Origin: Porticoccus sp963974675
GTDB lineage: Bacteria; Pseudomonadota; Gammaproteobacteria; Pseudomonadales; Porticoccaceae
Length of the DNA: 37,744 bases
Assembly (NCBI GenBank): GCA_963974675.1
Contig: CAXBDQ010000021.1
Location: 1-37,744 of the forward strand
Direction of reading: 5' to 3'
Below the pieces are notes generated by a model. It did not search any database. It was not told where the DNA came from and saw only the letters and a program-made list of their open reading frames with translations. The position numbers and the translations under genes were made by a program. This document shows, piece by piece, positions 1 through 7,984 of this stretch; the stretch's first letter is position 1; each line of letters opens with the position of its first letter.

Positions 1-56
1 TCTCATGCCTGCCTGTATAACATAATTTCATGTTATCTGGGTCAGCCCCTAAATTT

Positions 57-82
57 AAAAGCTCCTTTGAGGAGCTTTTTTT
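57..82 (+). terminator. Rho-independent terminator of an upstream gene outside the window
   Basis: A 7-bp stem AAGCTCC/GGAGCTT (59-65 with 71-77) closes a 5-base loop and runs into seven Ts (76-82). It would end a plus-strand transcript entering from the left. The remaining 195 bases up to the next gene show no convincing coding sequence or promoter. Confidence 0.8.
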
Positions 83-277
83 ATACCTGTTTTTCAAGTG
101 ATTGGCGGAGCTTGGTCACTTGCCTGTCATGATAGGGTGTTAGGCTTCGCGGCCTTTAACTTAACGTAGGGGGTTACCTTGGAATACTTTGTATAGAGGT
201 TCCATGGAGACTAAGAACTGTATATGGTAACTTCTGATTTTTTTGGGTAGCTCAGAGATAATGGATTTAGGTGCAAT

Positions 278-1201
278 ATGAAATCATCTGTAGTGAGTAA
301 AGCGGTCATTCCTGTAGCAGGCTTAGGGACACGAATGCTGCCTGCAACCAAGGCTATTCCAAAAGAGATGTTGCCTGTCGTTGACAAGCCTCTTATTCAG
401 TATGTTGTCAGTGAAGCAATTGCTGCGGGAATCAAAGAAATTGTACTGGTTACACATGCCAGTAAAAACTCGATAGAAAACCACTTTGATACTAGTTTTG
501 AGCTTGAAGCCCAGTTGGAAAAAAGGGTAAAGCGTCAACTCTTAGATGAAGTGCGAGCCATTGTGCCAGAGGATGTCACGGTTATTTCTGTCAGACAGCC
601 TTATGCGCGAGGGTTGGGGCATGCTATTAGTTGCGCTAGGTCTGTTGTGGGTAATCAGCCCTTTGCTATCTTGCTGCCTGATGTTTTAGTGGATCAGTAT
701 CACTCCAACCTGGTTGATGACAATCTATCTGCGATGATGGCGAATTTTTCTCGCACGGGCCACAGCCAAATTATGGTTGAAGCTGTGCCTTGGGAAAATG
801 TAAATAAATATGGGGTGGTGGACTGTCGGGGACATGAACTGGTGTCTGGAGGTGTAGCCAAAATTGAAGGTATGGTAGAGAAGCCAAATCAGGAGGATGC
901 TCCATCTAATATGGCGGTGGTTGGTCGTTATGTGGTTTCCCCTGTGATTTGGGATCTGTTGGCTAAAACCCCCATGGGTGTTGGTGGTGAAGTACAGCTG
1001 ACCGACGCTTTGGAGCAGTTGCTGCATCTTGAAACCGTTGAAGCATACCGCATCATCGGGCGTAGTCATGATTGTGGAAGTAAGTTGGGCTACATGCAGG
1101 CTAATATTTCCTACGCTTTACAGCATGAAGAAATTGGTCAGTCTTTACAGGAATACTTAAATCTCCATGCTTCACCGAATTCGTTGGTTAGTGATCACTA
1201 A
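278..1201 (+). CDS. galU: UTP--glucose-1-phosphate uridylyltransferase
   Basis: This cytoplasmic nucleotidyltransferase makes UDP-glucose from UTP and glucose-1-phosphate, supplying lipopolysaccharide, exopolysaccharide and glycan synthesis. The N-terminal nucleotide-binding signature is clear (AVIPVAGLGTRMLPATKAIP from residue 9, then KEMLP). Further family blocks are the LPDVLVD segment and the EKPNQEDAPSNMAVVGRYV region. At 307 residues it is slightly longer than E. coli GalU. The ATG at 278 is preceded by AGGTG at 269-273, a reasonable ribosome binding site. The next gene, phosphomannomutase, starts 54 bases downstream on the same strand, so the two are probably co-transcribed as a sugar-nucleotide unit. 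No frame problems were seen. The bacterial GalU family is distinct from RmlA, and the signature fits GalU. Confidence 0.96.
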   Translation: MKSSVVSKAVIPVAGLGTRMLPATKAIPKEMLPVVDKPLIQYVVSEAIAAGIKEIVLVTHASKNSIENHFDTSFELEAQLEKRVKRQLLDEVRAIVPEDVTVISVRQPYARGLGHAISCARSVVGNQPFAILLPDVLVDQYHSNLVDDNLSAMMANFSRTGHSQIMVEAVPWENVNKYGVVDCRGHELVSGGVAKIEGMVEKPNQEDAPSNMAVVGRYVVSPVIWDLLAKTPMGVGGEVQLTDALEQLLHLETVEAYRIIGRSHDCGSKLGYMQANISYALQHEEIGQSLQEYLNLHASPNSLVSDH

Positions 1202-1255
1202 GCAATAACAATCAGATTTAGCACATTTTCCGCTAGACGCTTTTATGGACAACAC

Positions 1256-2602
1256 ATGAAGATAAATGGCTTTAAAGCATACGACATCCGAGGTAAGTTG
1301 GGTGAAGACCTAACACCTGAAACGGTTTATCGCATTGGCCGTGCATACGCGCGCTGGTTAAAGCCAGAGACAGTTGTGGTGGGTGGAGACATTAGAACGT
1401 CAAGCGCTGCTTTAAAGAGTGCACTTGCCAATGGTTTGCGGGATGAAGGTGTTGATGTACTGGATATTGGGCTTTGTGGTACAGAAGAAATCTATTTTGC
1501 GACTGATCACCTAAAGGTGGGTGGCGGTATTATGGTTACCGCCAGTCATAATCCTATTGACTATAACGGCATGAAGTTAGTCAGAGAAGGGTCTCGGCCC
1601 ATCAGTGGCGATACAGGTTTAATGGACATTAAAAAAATTGCTGAAGAAGGTGATTTTCCCGCCGTCCATAATGAGGTGCGGGGTAGCTATCGTCGTATCA
1701 GTTGTTCAGACGCCTATATAGACCATTTGCTGTCCTATGTGGACAGTTCTAAGCTCAAGCCTCTGAAGATTGTTGTCAATGCAGGAAATGGTACAGCTGG
1801 GCCGGTATTAGATGCTCTGGAAAGTCATCTTCCCTTTGAGTTGATCAAGGTGAATCATGAGCCTGATGGTTCTTTCCCTAATGGTATCCCTAATCCCCTG
1901 TTACCTGAAAACCGTCACCACACGGCCGATGCCGTTAAAGCAAATAATGCAGATTTTGGTCTGGCTTGGGATGGTGATTTTGATCGCTGTTTTTTGTTTG
2001 ATGAAACCGGTGAATTTATAGAAGGGTATTACATAGTAGGTTTGCTGGCTGAAGCGTTCCTGCGTAAACATCCGGGTGAAAAAATTATCCATGATCCCCG
2101 TTTAGTCTGGAATACCCAATCTGTTTGTGAGCAATTTGGTGGTACTCCCATACAAAGTAAGTGTGGGCATGCCTTTATCAAACAGGTAATGAGAGAGGAA
2201 AATGCTGTGTATGGTGGTGAAATGAGTGCCCACCACTATTTTCGTGATTTCTTTTATTGCGATAGCGGTATGATCCCTTGGTTGTTAATAGCCGAATTGA
2301 TCAGTGTTGATGGTACGACCTTGTCATCTATGGTTCAGTCCAGAATGGAAGAATTCCCCTGTTCTGGAGAAATTAACCGTCAAATCAGCGATGCATCCAG
2401 TGTGCTTGTGGCATTAAACGCCCACTATCTTAACGATGCTGAAACGGTAGACCACGTTGATGGATTGAGCATGTCCTTTGATGGCTGGCGCTTTAACCTT
2501 AGAAGTAGTAATACGGAGCCTGTAGTAAGGTTGAATGTTGAAGCTGTCAATCATGCATTGATGGAAGCAAAAACTCAGGAAATCCTTGAGCGGCTTCTCT
2601 AG
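1256..2602 (+). CDS. manB: Phosphomannomutase (CpsG/ManB type)
   Basis: It interconverts mannose-6-phosphate and mannose-1-phosphate, the precursor of GDP-mannose and derived sugars for surface polysaccharides. All four alpha-D-phosphohexomutase elements are present: the active-site serine in TASHNP (Ser97), the Mg-binding loop DGDFDR (239-244), the sugar-specificity loop GEMSAHHY (321-328) and the phosphate loop RSSNTEP (416-422). Length (448) and sequence are close to E. coli CpsG (456), closer than to the dual-specificity AlgC type; whether it also accepts glucose phosphates cannot be told. The start ATG has only a weak GGA upstream. It follows galU by 54 bases. After it come 256 bases without a gene, holding one 7-bp inverted repeat (CGCCATC/GATGGCG, 2675-2706) with no T tract. 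Confidence 0.93.
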   Translation: MKINGFKAYDIRGKLGEDLTPETVYRIGRAYARWLKPETVVVGGDIRTSSAALKSALANGLRDEGVDVLDIGLCGTEEIYFATDHLKVGGGIMVTASHNPIDYNGMKLVREGSRPISGDTGLMDIKKIAEEGDFPAVHNEVRGSYRRISCSDAYIDHLLSYVDSSKLKPLKIVVNAGNGTAGPVLDALESHLPFELIKVNHEPDGSFPNGIPNPLLPENRHHTADAVKANNADFGLAWDGDFDRCFLFDETGEFIEGYYIVGLLAEAFLRKHPGEKIIHDPRLVWNTQSVCEQFGGTPIQSKCGHAFIKQVMREENAVYGGEMSAHHYFRDFFYCDSGMIPWLLIAELISVDGTTLSSMVQSRMEEFPCSGEINRQISDASSVLVALNAHYLNDAETVDHVDGLSMSFDGWRFNLRSSNTEPVVRLNVEAVNHALMEAKTQEILERLL

Positions 2603-2858
2603 ATGTTACTCTTTTTTTCGATGAAGGGGATTTCCCCTGTCAGTAAAACCCATGACCTATTGGGCCACCATGATCGCCATCTGATTCTATCCTGACCACG
2701 ATGGCGTGTTCCTGCTTTCAATCATTTCTCATCTTGATCTTCTGTTGACTATGACTCATATTCATGGGGCATTTTTTAAGGGCTTTGGCAGATTTATTCA
2801 TAGCATTGTTGATGATCGATTTTTTTAAACATCCGCTGTCTGATTTGGGGTGAAAATA

Positions 2859-3779
2859 ATGGATGACAAAACAGTTCTAGTGACCGGTGCCACAGGCTTT
2901 ATTGGGCATTATTTTTGTCAGGCAGCGCAGGACCGAGGCTTGCAGGTTATTGCATTGACCCGAAATTTGGAGAGGGCGCGGGTTCGTTTACCTGGTATTC
3001 AGGCGGTCGAAAACCTTGAAGATCTTTCTCGAGCAAAAAAAATCAATTACGTGCTTAATCTTGCTGGAGAGCCTCTGGCAACTGGTCGATGGAATGCCTC
3101 TCGTAAACAGCAATTTCTTGAGAGTCGAGTCGGCATCACCAAAAAATTATTTGAATATTTTAAGGGGGTGGATAAGCCTCCAGATGTTTTGATTAGTGGT
3201 TCAGCGGTTGGTTATTACGGTCCCCACTGCGATAAAGTACTTGATGAGGCTGCTAAGTATCATGAAAGTTATTCCCATCATTTGTGTTCGGAGTGGGAGC
3301 ATAGTGCTTCACAATTCAGCCAGTTGGGAGTACGGGTATGTTATTTGCGCACGGGTATTGTCTTGGGGCCAGAAGAGGGAGCTCTAGGTCGAATGTTGAT
3401 GCCCTTTAAAATGGGATTGGGTGGTCGTATCGGTCATGGTAAACAGTGGATGCCATGGATTCATATTGCAGATGAAATTGCGCTTATTTTTCATTGTTTC
3501 AAACGTAGTGATCTTTCTGGAGCTATTAATGCGTCTTCCCCTAACCCAGTAATGAATAGGCAGTTTAGCCAAGTGCTGGGGAAGGTACTTGCTCGGCCTG
3601 TTTTTTTTCCTATGCCCTCCGCTATTGTCAGGCTGCTATTTGGTGAAATGGCTGATGAGCTATTACTGACCGGGCAAAGAGCTTACCCACGAAAAGCTCT
3701 GGAATCAGGTTTTAACTTCAGTTACCCAGAGCTTATGCCTGCATTGGAGCAGATCATTAAGGGAGAAAGCGTGAAATGA
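2859..3779 (+). CDS. yfcH: TIGR01777-family NAD(P)-dependent epimerase (YfcH-like)
   Basis: An atypical short-chain dehydrogenase of the YfcH/SDR39U1 kind, with an N-terminal Rossmann fold (glycine motif TGATGFIG, residues 9-16), the SGSAVGYYG active-site region with its YxxxG-like tyrosine, the LRTGIVLGPEEGALGRM segment and a C-terminal DUF1731-like tail (VFFPMPSAIVRLLFGEMADE). The substrate of this family is not established. I chose the ATG at 2859 (306 residues) because GGGGTG at 2847-2852 sits six bases before it; an in-frame GTG at 2850 would bury that ribosome binding site. The gene stands alone and converges on queD, with 156 bases between the stops and no clear terminator hairpin. Confidence 0.88.
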   Translation: MDDKTVLVTGATGFIGHYFCQAAQDRGLQVIALTRNLERARVRLPGIQAVENLEDLSRAKKINYVLNLAGEPLATGRWNASRKQQFLESRVGITKKLFEYFKGVDKPPDVLISGSAVGYYGPHCDKVLDEAAKYHESYSHHLCSEWEHSASQFSQLGVRVCYLRTGIVLGPEEGALGRMLMPFKMGLGGRIGHGKQWMPWIHIADEIALIFHCFKRSDLSGAINASSPNPVMNRQFSQVLGKVLARPVFFPMPSAIVRLLFGEMADELLLTGQRAYPRKALESGFNFSYPELMPALEQIIKGESVK

Positions 3780-3935
3780 TGAGACTGTGTAGTTACAGGT
3801 TTAAGTTTAGTTTAGAGCAGAGTTGCTCATATCCTAGATTATAAGATATATCCCACTTTCACCGGCAGAACATAACTTCTGATACCTCCAGATGAATTAG
3901 AGGGTGAGTAGCGATAGGGAGGTTGCTTCCCGTGT

Positions 3936-4292
3936 TTAGTTTCCCGTGTAAATACAACCTGAAGTGCAGGTTTCTCTCACTTCGACTTTGCTGAGTATGG
4001 GTAGTGTAGGTTTTAGCTCAGCCCATATCCAACGAGCTAAGTTTTCACTGGTAGGATTGTCGAGCCCATCGATCTCATTAAGGTATCGATGATCCAAGCG
4101 TTCATAGATGGGTTTAAAGTGACACTTTAATTCACCAAAATCCATTACCCAGCCGCTTTCTTCTTGTACGCTGTCTTCGAGGTATATGATGGCACGGTAA
4201 GAATGCCCATGTAGCCTGCCACACTTATGATCCTCGGGAACATTGGGCAAAAAGTGAGCAGCTTCGAAGGTGAATTCTTTAAAAATTTCCAT
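3936..4292 (-). CDS. queD: 6-carboxy-5,6,7,8-tetrahydropterin synthase
   Basis: QueD converts 7,8-dihydroneopterin triphosphate to 6-carboxytetrahydropterin, an early step to preQ0 and queuosine in tRNA. The 118-residue length matches bacterial QueD. Zinc ligands are His13 (FEAAHFLP), His28 and His30 (LHGHSY), with catalytic Cys24 four residues before the HxH; the C-terminal VRETCTSGCIY carries the conserved glutamate and cysteine region. A GAGA about seven bases upstream of the ATG could serve as ribosome binding site. No preQ1 riboswitch-like structure is evident in the 80 bases upstream, which lead into the divergent tRNA promoter. Other queuosine genes are not in the window, so queD is solitary here. 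A PTPS-like role other than queuosine is possible but less likely given the CxxxHxH spacing. Confidence 0.93.
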   Translation of the reverse strand: MEIFKEFTFEAAHFLPNVPEDHKCGRLHGHSYRAIIYLEDSVQEESGWVMDFGELKCHFKPIYERLDHRYLNEIDGLDNPTSENLARWIWAELKPTLPILSKVEVRETCTSGCIYTGN

Positions 4293-4371
4293 GATATTCT
4301 CTGTGATTTGGCTGGACGCGTATCTTAATTAGATGACTCGCATATGTATAGAAAATGAGCCGTTGAAATGT

Positions 4372-4399
4372 TTGACACGGAGAGAGATTCCGGTAGAAT
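4372..4399 (+). promoter_or_regulatory. Sigma70-type promoter of the tRNA unit with GC-rich discriminator
   Basis: A perfect -35 TTGACA (4372-4377) and a near-consensus -10 TAGAAT (4394-4399) are separated by 16 bases. The -10 is followed at once by GCGCC (4400-4404), the GC-rich discriminator typical of stringently controlled stable-RNA promoters. Transcription would start about 10 bases before tRNA-Val. Stringent control is inferred from the discriminator alone. Confidence 0.8.
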
Positions 4400-4416
4400 G
4401 CGCCTCTCTTTCAAGG

Positions 4417-4492
4417 GGGTGGTTAGCTCAGTTGGTAGAGCGGCGCCCTTACAAGGCGTAGGTCACAGGTTCGACCCCTGTACCACCCACCA
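4417..4492 (+). tRNA. tRNA-Val (anticodon UAC)
   Basis: A complete 76-base cloverleaf with encoded CCA. The acceptor strands GGGTGGT (4417-4423) and ACCACCC (4482-4488) pair fully, with discriminator A. The anticodon stem is GCGCC/GGCGT around loop CTTACAA, placing anticodon TAC at 4450-4452. The T arm has the standard GGTTCGACCCC pattern. It is first in a two-tRNA transcript. Confidence 0.97.
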
Positions 4493-4523
4493 TTTATTTA
4501 GTGGTAAAAAGAAAGAGCAATGC

Positions 4524-4600
4524 GGACCGGTAGTTCAGCTGGTTAGAATGCCGGCCTGTCACGCCGGAGGTCGCGGGTTCGAGTCCCGTCCGGTCCGCCA
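4524..4600 (+). tRNA. tRNA-Asp (anticodon GUC)
   Basis: A complete 77-base tRNA with encoded CCA. The acceptor strands GGACCGG (4524-4530) and CCGGTCC pair perfectly, with discriminator G as expected for tRNA-Asp. Anticodon stem CCGGC/GCCGG encloses loop CTGTCAC, with GTC at 4558-4560. It lies 31 bases after tRNA-Val and is followed by a terminator. Confidence 0.97.
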
Positions 4601-4607
4601 TACATTT

Positions 4608-4639
4608 AAAAGCCCCTATACATAGGGGCTTTTTTTTTT
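4608..4639 (+). terminator. Rho-independent terminator of the tRNA-Val/tRNA-Asp unit
   Basis: A stem AAGCCCCTA/TAGGGGCTT with a four-base loop (4610-4631) is followed by a run of Ts to 4639. It begins eight bases after the tRNA-Asp CCA end and closes the two-tRNA operon. Confidence 0.92.
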
Positions 4640-4853
4640 GGTAAAAATTATTTTTTGAATAAATTTAGTAGAAAATAGTTGGCGGTGGTAGGTTGTTGTC
4701 GGCTTTTTTTGAGGCGAGATAAGCATTGCTTTTTAACAAACCCAAGTATGAGTTTTTCGATCCCAATTTCTTTCCCGTGATGTGCTTCTTTGGATGTGTA
4801 TAATCCTTTAATATCCTTGCTTGGCACGTACTTTATGTTCAGGCTATGGTTTT

Positions 4854-4903
4854 ACGGATCATTTTTTGTATTCACGGATTATTGTTTGTCTTCACGATGA
4901 TCC
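4854..4903. repeat. 20-bp imperfect tandem repeat upstream of nadK
   Basis: Two adjacent 20-base units, 4854-4873 and 4874-4893, both start ACGGAT and end TTC and differ at three positions. A partial third unit (ACGATGATCC, 4894-4903) follows. The array ends 24 bases before the nadK start, in a 288-base gene-free region (4640-4927) that otherwise shows only AT-rich sequence. It could be a stacked protein-binding site; function unknown. Confidence 0.7.
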
Positions 4904-4927
4904 ACATAACACTAGGGCACACCAACT

Positions 4928-5824
4928 ATGGCACATTTCAAACGAATTGCTCTTGTTGCCAATATAGAACTCCCAGAAATTGTTGATTCCCTAAACAGGC
5001 TGTCCTGTTTTCTAGAGCAGAGAGGCTATGAGGTATTATTAGAGTCAAAAACGGCTGAGTTGATAGGTAGTACCTCATTACCGATATTTAATTGCGAGGA
5101 TAAGGATCTGCAATTGGACCTCGTGATTGTGGTGGGTGGTGATGGCAGTATGTTAAGTGCTGGGCGAAGCATGTCAGAACACAATGCACCGCTAGTGGGT
5201 GTCAACAGGGGTCGTCTAGGTTTTCTTACCGATATTTTGCCAGATGAGATGGAAGAGCAGTTAAGCCGAGTTTTGGCGGGTGACTATATTGTCTCCAATC
5301 GTTTTTTACTTGAGGTGGATCTTTTTCGCAACGGAAAAAAAATCAGTTCTGGCGAGGCACTCAATGATGTTGTGTTACATCCAGGAAAATCTGTTCGGAT
5401 GATGGAGTTTGAACTGTATATCGATGGCCAGCTTGTTTACACACAGCGCTCTGATGGGTTGATTGTTTCGACGCCGACTGGCTCCACAGCGTACGCCCTT
5501 TCTGGTGGCGGGCCCATAATGCACCCCAACCTTGATGCTATTGTATTGGTGCCGATGAATCCACATACCCTGTCTAGTCGTCCGATTGTGGTAGGCGGGA
5601 ATAGCAATATTGAAATTCGTGTCGGCTCACGAAATGAACTCGATCCAATGGTGACCTGTGATGGCCAGAATGACCTTCAACCTGAGCCGGGAGATATCGT
5701 TCGTATCCATAAAAAGGCGAAACCATTGCAATTGATTCACCAGGTAGAACACAATTTTTATGAAACTTGCCGTACTAAGCTGGGCTGGGGTGGTCGGTTA
5801 GATTCCAGTAACCGTAATCGTTGA
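4928..5824 (+). CDS. nadK: NAD kinase
   Basis: It phosphorylates NAD to NADP with ATP or polyphosphate in the cytoplasm and controls the NADP pool. Diagnostic motifs are GGDG (residues 70-73) with the catalytic aspartate, NRGRLGFLTDI (93-103), LNDVVLH (145-151) with the NE/D-type substrate-binding pair, and PTGSTAYALSGGGP (183-196). Length 298 is close to E. coli NadK (292). A 20-bp tandem repeat lies just upstream. glpG starts 19 bases after the stop on the same strand, so the two may share a transcript. No anomalies were seen. Confidence 0.96.
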   Translation: MAHFKRIALVANIELPEIVDSLNRLSCFLEQRGYEVLLESKTAELIGSTSLPIFNCEDKDLQLDLVIVVGGDGSMLSAGRSMSEHNAPLVGVNRGRLGFLTDILPDEMEEQLSRVLAGDYIVSNRFLLEVDLFRNGKKISSGEALNDVVLHPGKSVRMMEFELYIDGQLVYTQRSDGLIVSTPTGSTAYALSGGGPIMHPNLDAIVLVPMNPHTLSSRPIVVGGNSNIEIRVGSRNELDPMVTCDGQNDLQPEPGDIVRIHKKAKPLQLIHQVEHNFYETCRTKLGWGGRLDSSNRNR

Positions 5825-5843
5825 GACTGGGTGCTGTTAGCTA

Positions 5844-6707
5844 ATGACTGATCACTTATCGCAGTGGACCCTAGTGGCAGAGATTTCGCACGTATTCGAT
5901 CTCAATATTCTATTGGCTGAACTTGATGCGCGACAAATATCCTATCGGGTAAATCGTGTAGAACGTTGCTGTGAGCTATGGGTCGAACATGCAGAGCAGA
6001 TTTCCAAAGTTTTGGCACTATTGGAAGCCATTAATTCACGCCAGAAGAAAGGAGGCCATCAACTGAGCGGGCAGAGTTTTCAGCAACAATTACGAAATAT
6101 GCCGGTGGTAGTGATGCTGCTATTACTGAGTATTATGGGTACCGCCATTATGGAGTGGGGGTTTCCTTTGGTTCATTGGTTTACTTTTCAAGATTTTACT
6201 ATTGTTGGTAATAATCCTATTTTTGATACAGCGTCAAATGCCATGAAAAATGGTGAGTACTGGCGTTTGGTGACACCCATTTTTTTGCATTTTGGCCATT
6301 TTCATCTGGTTTTCAATGTCTTGCTTTTGTGGGTGTTGGGCCAAAAAATCGAGTTTCTTTCTGGTAGTCTCAATATAACCGTGTCAGTGATATTGATAGC
6401 GATTATTTCAAACTTGGGTCAATACATATGGAGCGGGCCTGCACTGTTTGGTGGCATGTCTGGCGTGGTCTATGGGCTGCTTGGTTATGTATGGATTCGT
6501 CATAAATTATCACCTAATCCTATTCTAGAAATTCCCAAAGGGCTTATAGGCTTTATGCTGTTTTGGTTGTTCTTGGGGATGAGCGGGGTCATTAATGTGT
6601 TTATGGCGGGTAGTATTGCTAATGCCGCCCATGCTGCGGGGTTAATCGCCGGTATGGCCCTTGGCGGTTGGGCTGGTCGGAGTGAACTCAGAAGTCGACA
6701 GCAGTGA
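5844..6707 (+). CDS. glpG: Rhomboid intramembrane serine protease GlpG
   Basis: A membrane protease that cleaves transmembrane substrates. The first ~70 residues form a soluble GlpG-type cytoplasmic domain; about six membrane segments follow from residue ~87. The catalytic dyad is Ser206 in GGMSG and His263 in NAAHAAG. The WR pair of loop 1 (Trp140-Arg141) and the HxxxN element (His154, Asn158) are also present, matching the E. coli enzyme at a small offset. The 287-residue length suits GlpG (276 in E. coli). It sits between nadK and yeaC with short gaps, and glpR/glpE are absent here. The start codon lacks a strong ribosome binding site; the upstream GGGTGC is weak. Confidence 0.94.
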   Translation: MTDHLSQWTLVAEISHVFDLNILLAELDARQISYRVNRVERCCELWVEHAEQISKVLALLEAINSRQKKGGHQLSGQSFQQQLRNMPVVVMLLLLSIMGTAIMEWGFPLVHWFTFQDFTIVGNNPIFDTASNAMKNGEYWRLVTPIFLHFGHFHLVFNVLLLWVLGQKIEFLSGSLNITVSVILIAIISNLGQYIWSGPALFGGMSGVVYGLLGYVWIRHKLSPNPILEIPKGLIGFMLFWLFLGMSGVINVFMAGSIANAAHAAGLIAGMALGGWAGRSELRSRQQ

Positions 6708-6729
6708 TATAATCACCATCGGAATTATT

Positions 6730-6751
6730 AAGGTCGTTATAAGGTCGTTAT
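6730..6751. repeat. 11-bp perfect direct repeat before yeaC
   Basis: AAGGTCGTTAT occurs twice end to end (6730-6740 and 6741-6751) between glpG and yeaC, ending 25 bases before the yeaC start. It may be a recent slippage duplication or a binding site; there is nothing to choose between these. Confidence 0.6.
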
Positions 6752-6776
6752 CAAAGATAATCTATCAAGGCGCGTT

Positions 6777-7061
6777 ATGGATTTTCAGCAACTCATCGAA
6801 TCAATTACCCCCGAAATTTACAACAACCTAAAGACCGCTGTTGAAGTGGGTAAGTGGCCTGATGGTTCACGCCTAACCCCAGAACAGCGTGAACATAGTA
6901 TACAGGCTGTAATTGCCTATGATGTGCGTCATAAAGCCGAAGAAGAAAGGGTGGGTTATATTGCCCCCAAAGTATCAAAAGATCCCTGTAGCAGTAAGGA
7001 GAAGGACGGCAATAGCTCTCCAGACGCGGAACAACCGATTAAGTGGCAGGATAATCTGTGA
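6777..7061 (+). CDS. yeaC: YeaC/DUF1315 family protein
   Basis: A 94-residue soluble protein of the DUF1315 family, whose biochemical role is unknown. The conserved core is visible as ITPEIYNNLKTAVEVGKWPD (residues 10-29), followed by GSRLTPEQRE and a helix with AVIAYDVRH. The tail after residue ~65 is charged and probably disordered. AAGG at 6767-6770 precedes the ATG by six bases. Its TGA overlaps the GTG start of the next gene by four bases, which suggests translational coupling and a joint role with the DUF2797 protein. Confidence 0.88.
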   Translation: MDFQQLIESITPEIYNNLKTAVEVGKWPDGSRLTPEQREHSIQAVIAYDVRHKAEEERVGYIAPKVSKDPCSSKEKDGNSSPDAEQPIKWQDNL

Positions 7062-7915
7062 CTTCATATGAAGGACACCTGCGCAAAATGCAGGTGTCAT
7101 TGCCGAAAGAACAGAATAAAGAGACAGGAGCAGTCGTTGGCTCCGTTGAGTATCATTTGTCCGTTGATGATCAACGGGTTCCTCTAAACAACTATTTGGG
7201 TAAAGTGATTCGTCTCCAGCATACGGGGACGATACATTGTGTTCATTGCGGCCGCCGCAGTAATAAGAGCTTTAATCAGGGTTATTGTTACCCCTGTGTC
7301 ATCAAGTTAGCTCAATGCGACATTTGTATCGTTAGCCCAGAGAAATGTCACTATGACCAAGGCACTTGTAGAGAGCCAGAGTGGGGTGAGCAACATTGTA
7401 TGGTCGATCATATTGTTTATTTGGCCAACTCCTCCGGAATCAAAGTTGGTATTACCAGAGAAACTCAACTCCCCACACGTTGGATAGACCAAGGTGCTGT
7501 TCAGGCATTGCCCATTTTTAGGGTTAAAACGCGTCGGCAATCCGGCTTGGTTGAAGATCTGCTTCGACAGCATGTAGCGGATAAAACCAATTGGCGTACT
7601 ATGCTGAAGGGAGAGATACTACCCGCTGATTTACCCGCTATGCGCGATACCCTCTATGAACGCTGTGACAAGGGATTAGTTGAACTCGAAGAACGATTTG
7701 GGTTGCAAGCGTTTCAGCGGATTGAAAATGTAGCGCCAGTCAATATTGAATACCCCGTGCTGGAATATCCATCCAAGGTAACCAGCCATAATATGGATAA
7801 GACCCCTCTGGTAGAAGGCACATTGATGGGGATTAAGGGGCAATACTTAATACTCGATAGCGGTGTTATCAATATTCGAAAATATACAGCCTACCATGTG
7901 GAAGTTTTGTTGTAG
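7058..7915 (+). CDS. DUF2797 zinc-ribbon protein with a GIY-YIG-like segment
   Basis: A 285-residue member of the DUF2797 family, function unknown. It starts with GTG inside a GTGA overlap with yeaC; no in-frame ATG lies nearby. Two CxxC pairs near residues 63-85 (HCVHCG and YCYPC) make a probable zinc ribbon, followed by more cysteines (CDIC, KCHYDQGTC). The middle (IVYLANSSGIKVGITRE, then TRWIDQGA) resembles the start of GIY-YIG/T5orf172 nuclease-like domains, with the second motif reading KVGIT. A catalytic role is inference from this resemblance only. The C-terminal ~40 residues (MGIKGQYLILDSGVINIRKYTAYHVEV) look like a small beta domain. From memory, the order yeaC-DUF2797-pepN is also found in Pseudomonas. 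Confidence 0.82.
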   Translation: MTSYEGHLRKMQVSLPKEQNKETGAVVGSVEYHLSVDDQRVPLNNYLGKVIRLQHTGTIHCVHCGRRSNKSFNQGYCYPCVIKLAQCDICIVSPEKCHYDQGTCREPEWGEQHCMVDHIVYLANSSGIKVGITRETQLPTRWIDQGAVQALPIFRVKTRRQSGLVEDLLRQHVADKTNWRTMLKGEILPADLPAMRDTLYERCDKGLVELEERFGLQAFQRIENVAPVNIEYPVLEYPSKVTSHNMDKTPLVEGTLMGIKGQYLILDSGVINIRKYTAYHVEVLL

Positions 7916-7984
7916 GTTTAATTGTTAATGAGCAGTTTTTTCTAGTGTTCTTCTACAAAAAATAATTTCTAAGGTAAGCCTCCT

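Noticed and set aside
2675..2706. Inverted repeat CGCCATC/GATGGCG after manB
   Set aside because: Seven-base arms with an 18-base loop and no T tract; too weak to call a terminator.
4368..4625. Open frame of 85 codons across the tRNA region
   Set aside because: It runs through the promoter and both tRNA genes; the translated sequence is an artefact of tRNA sequence.
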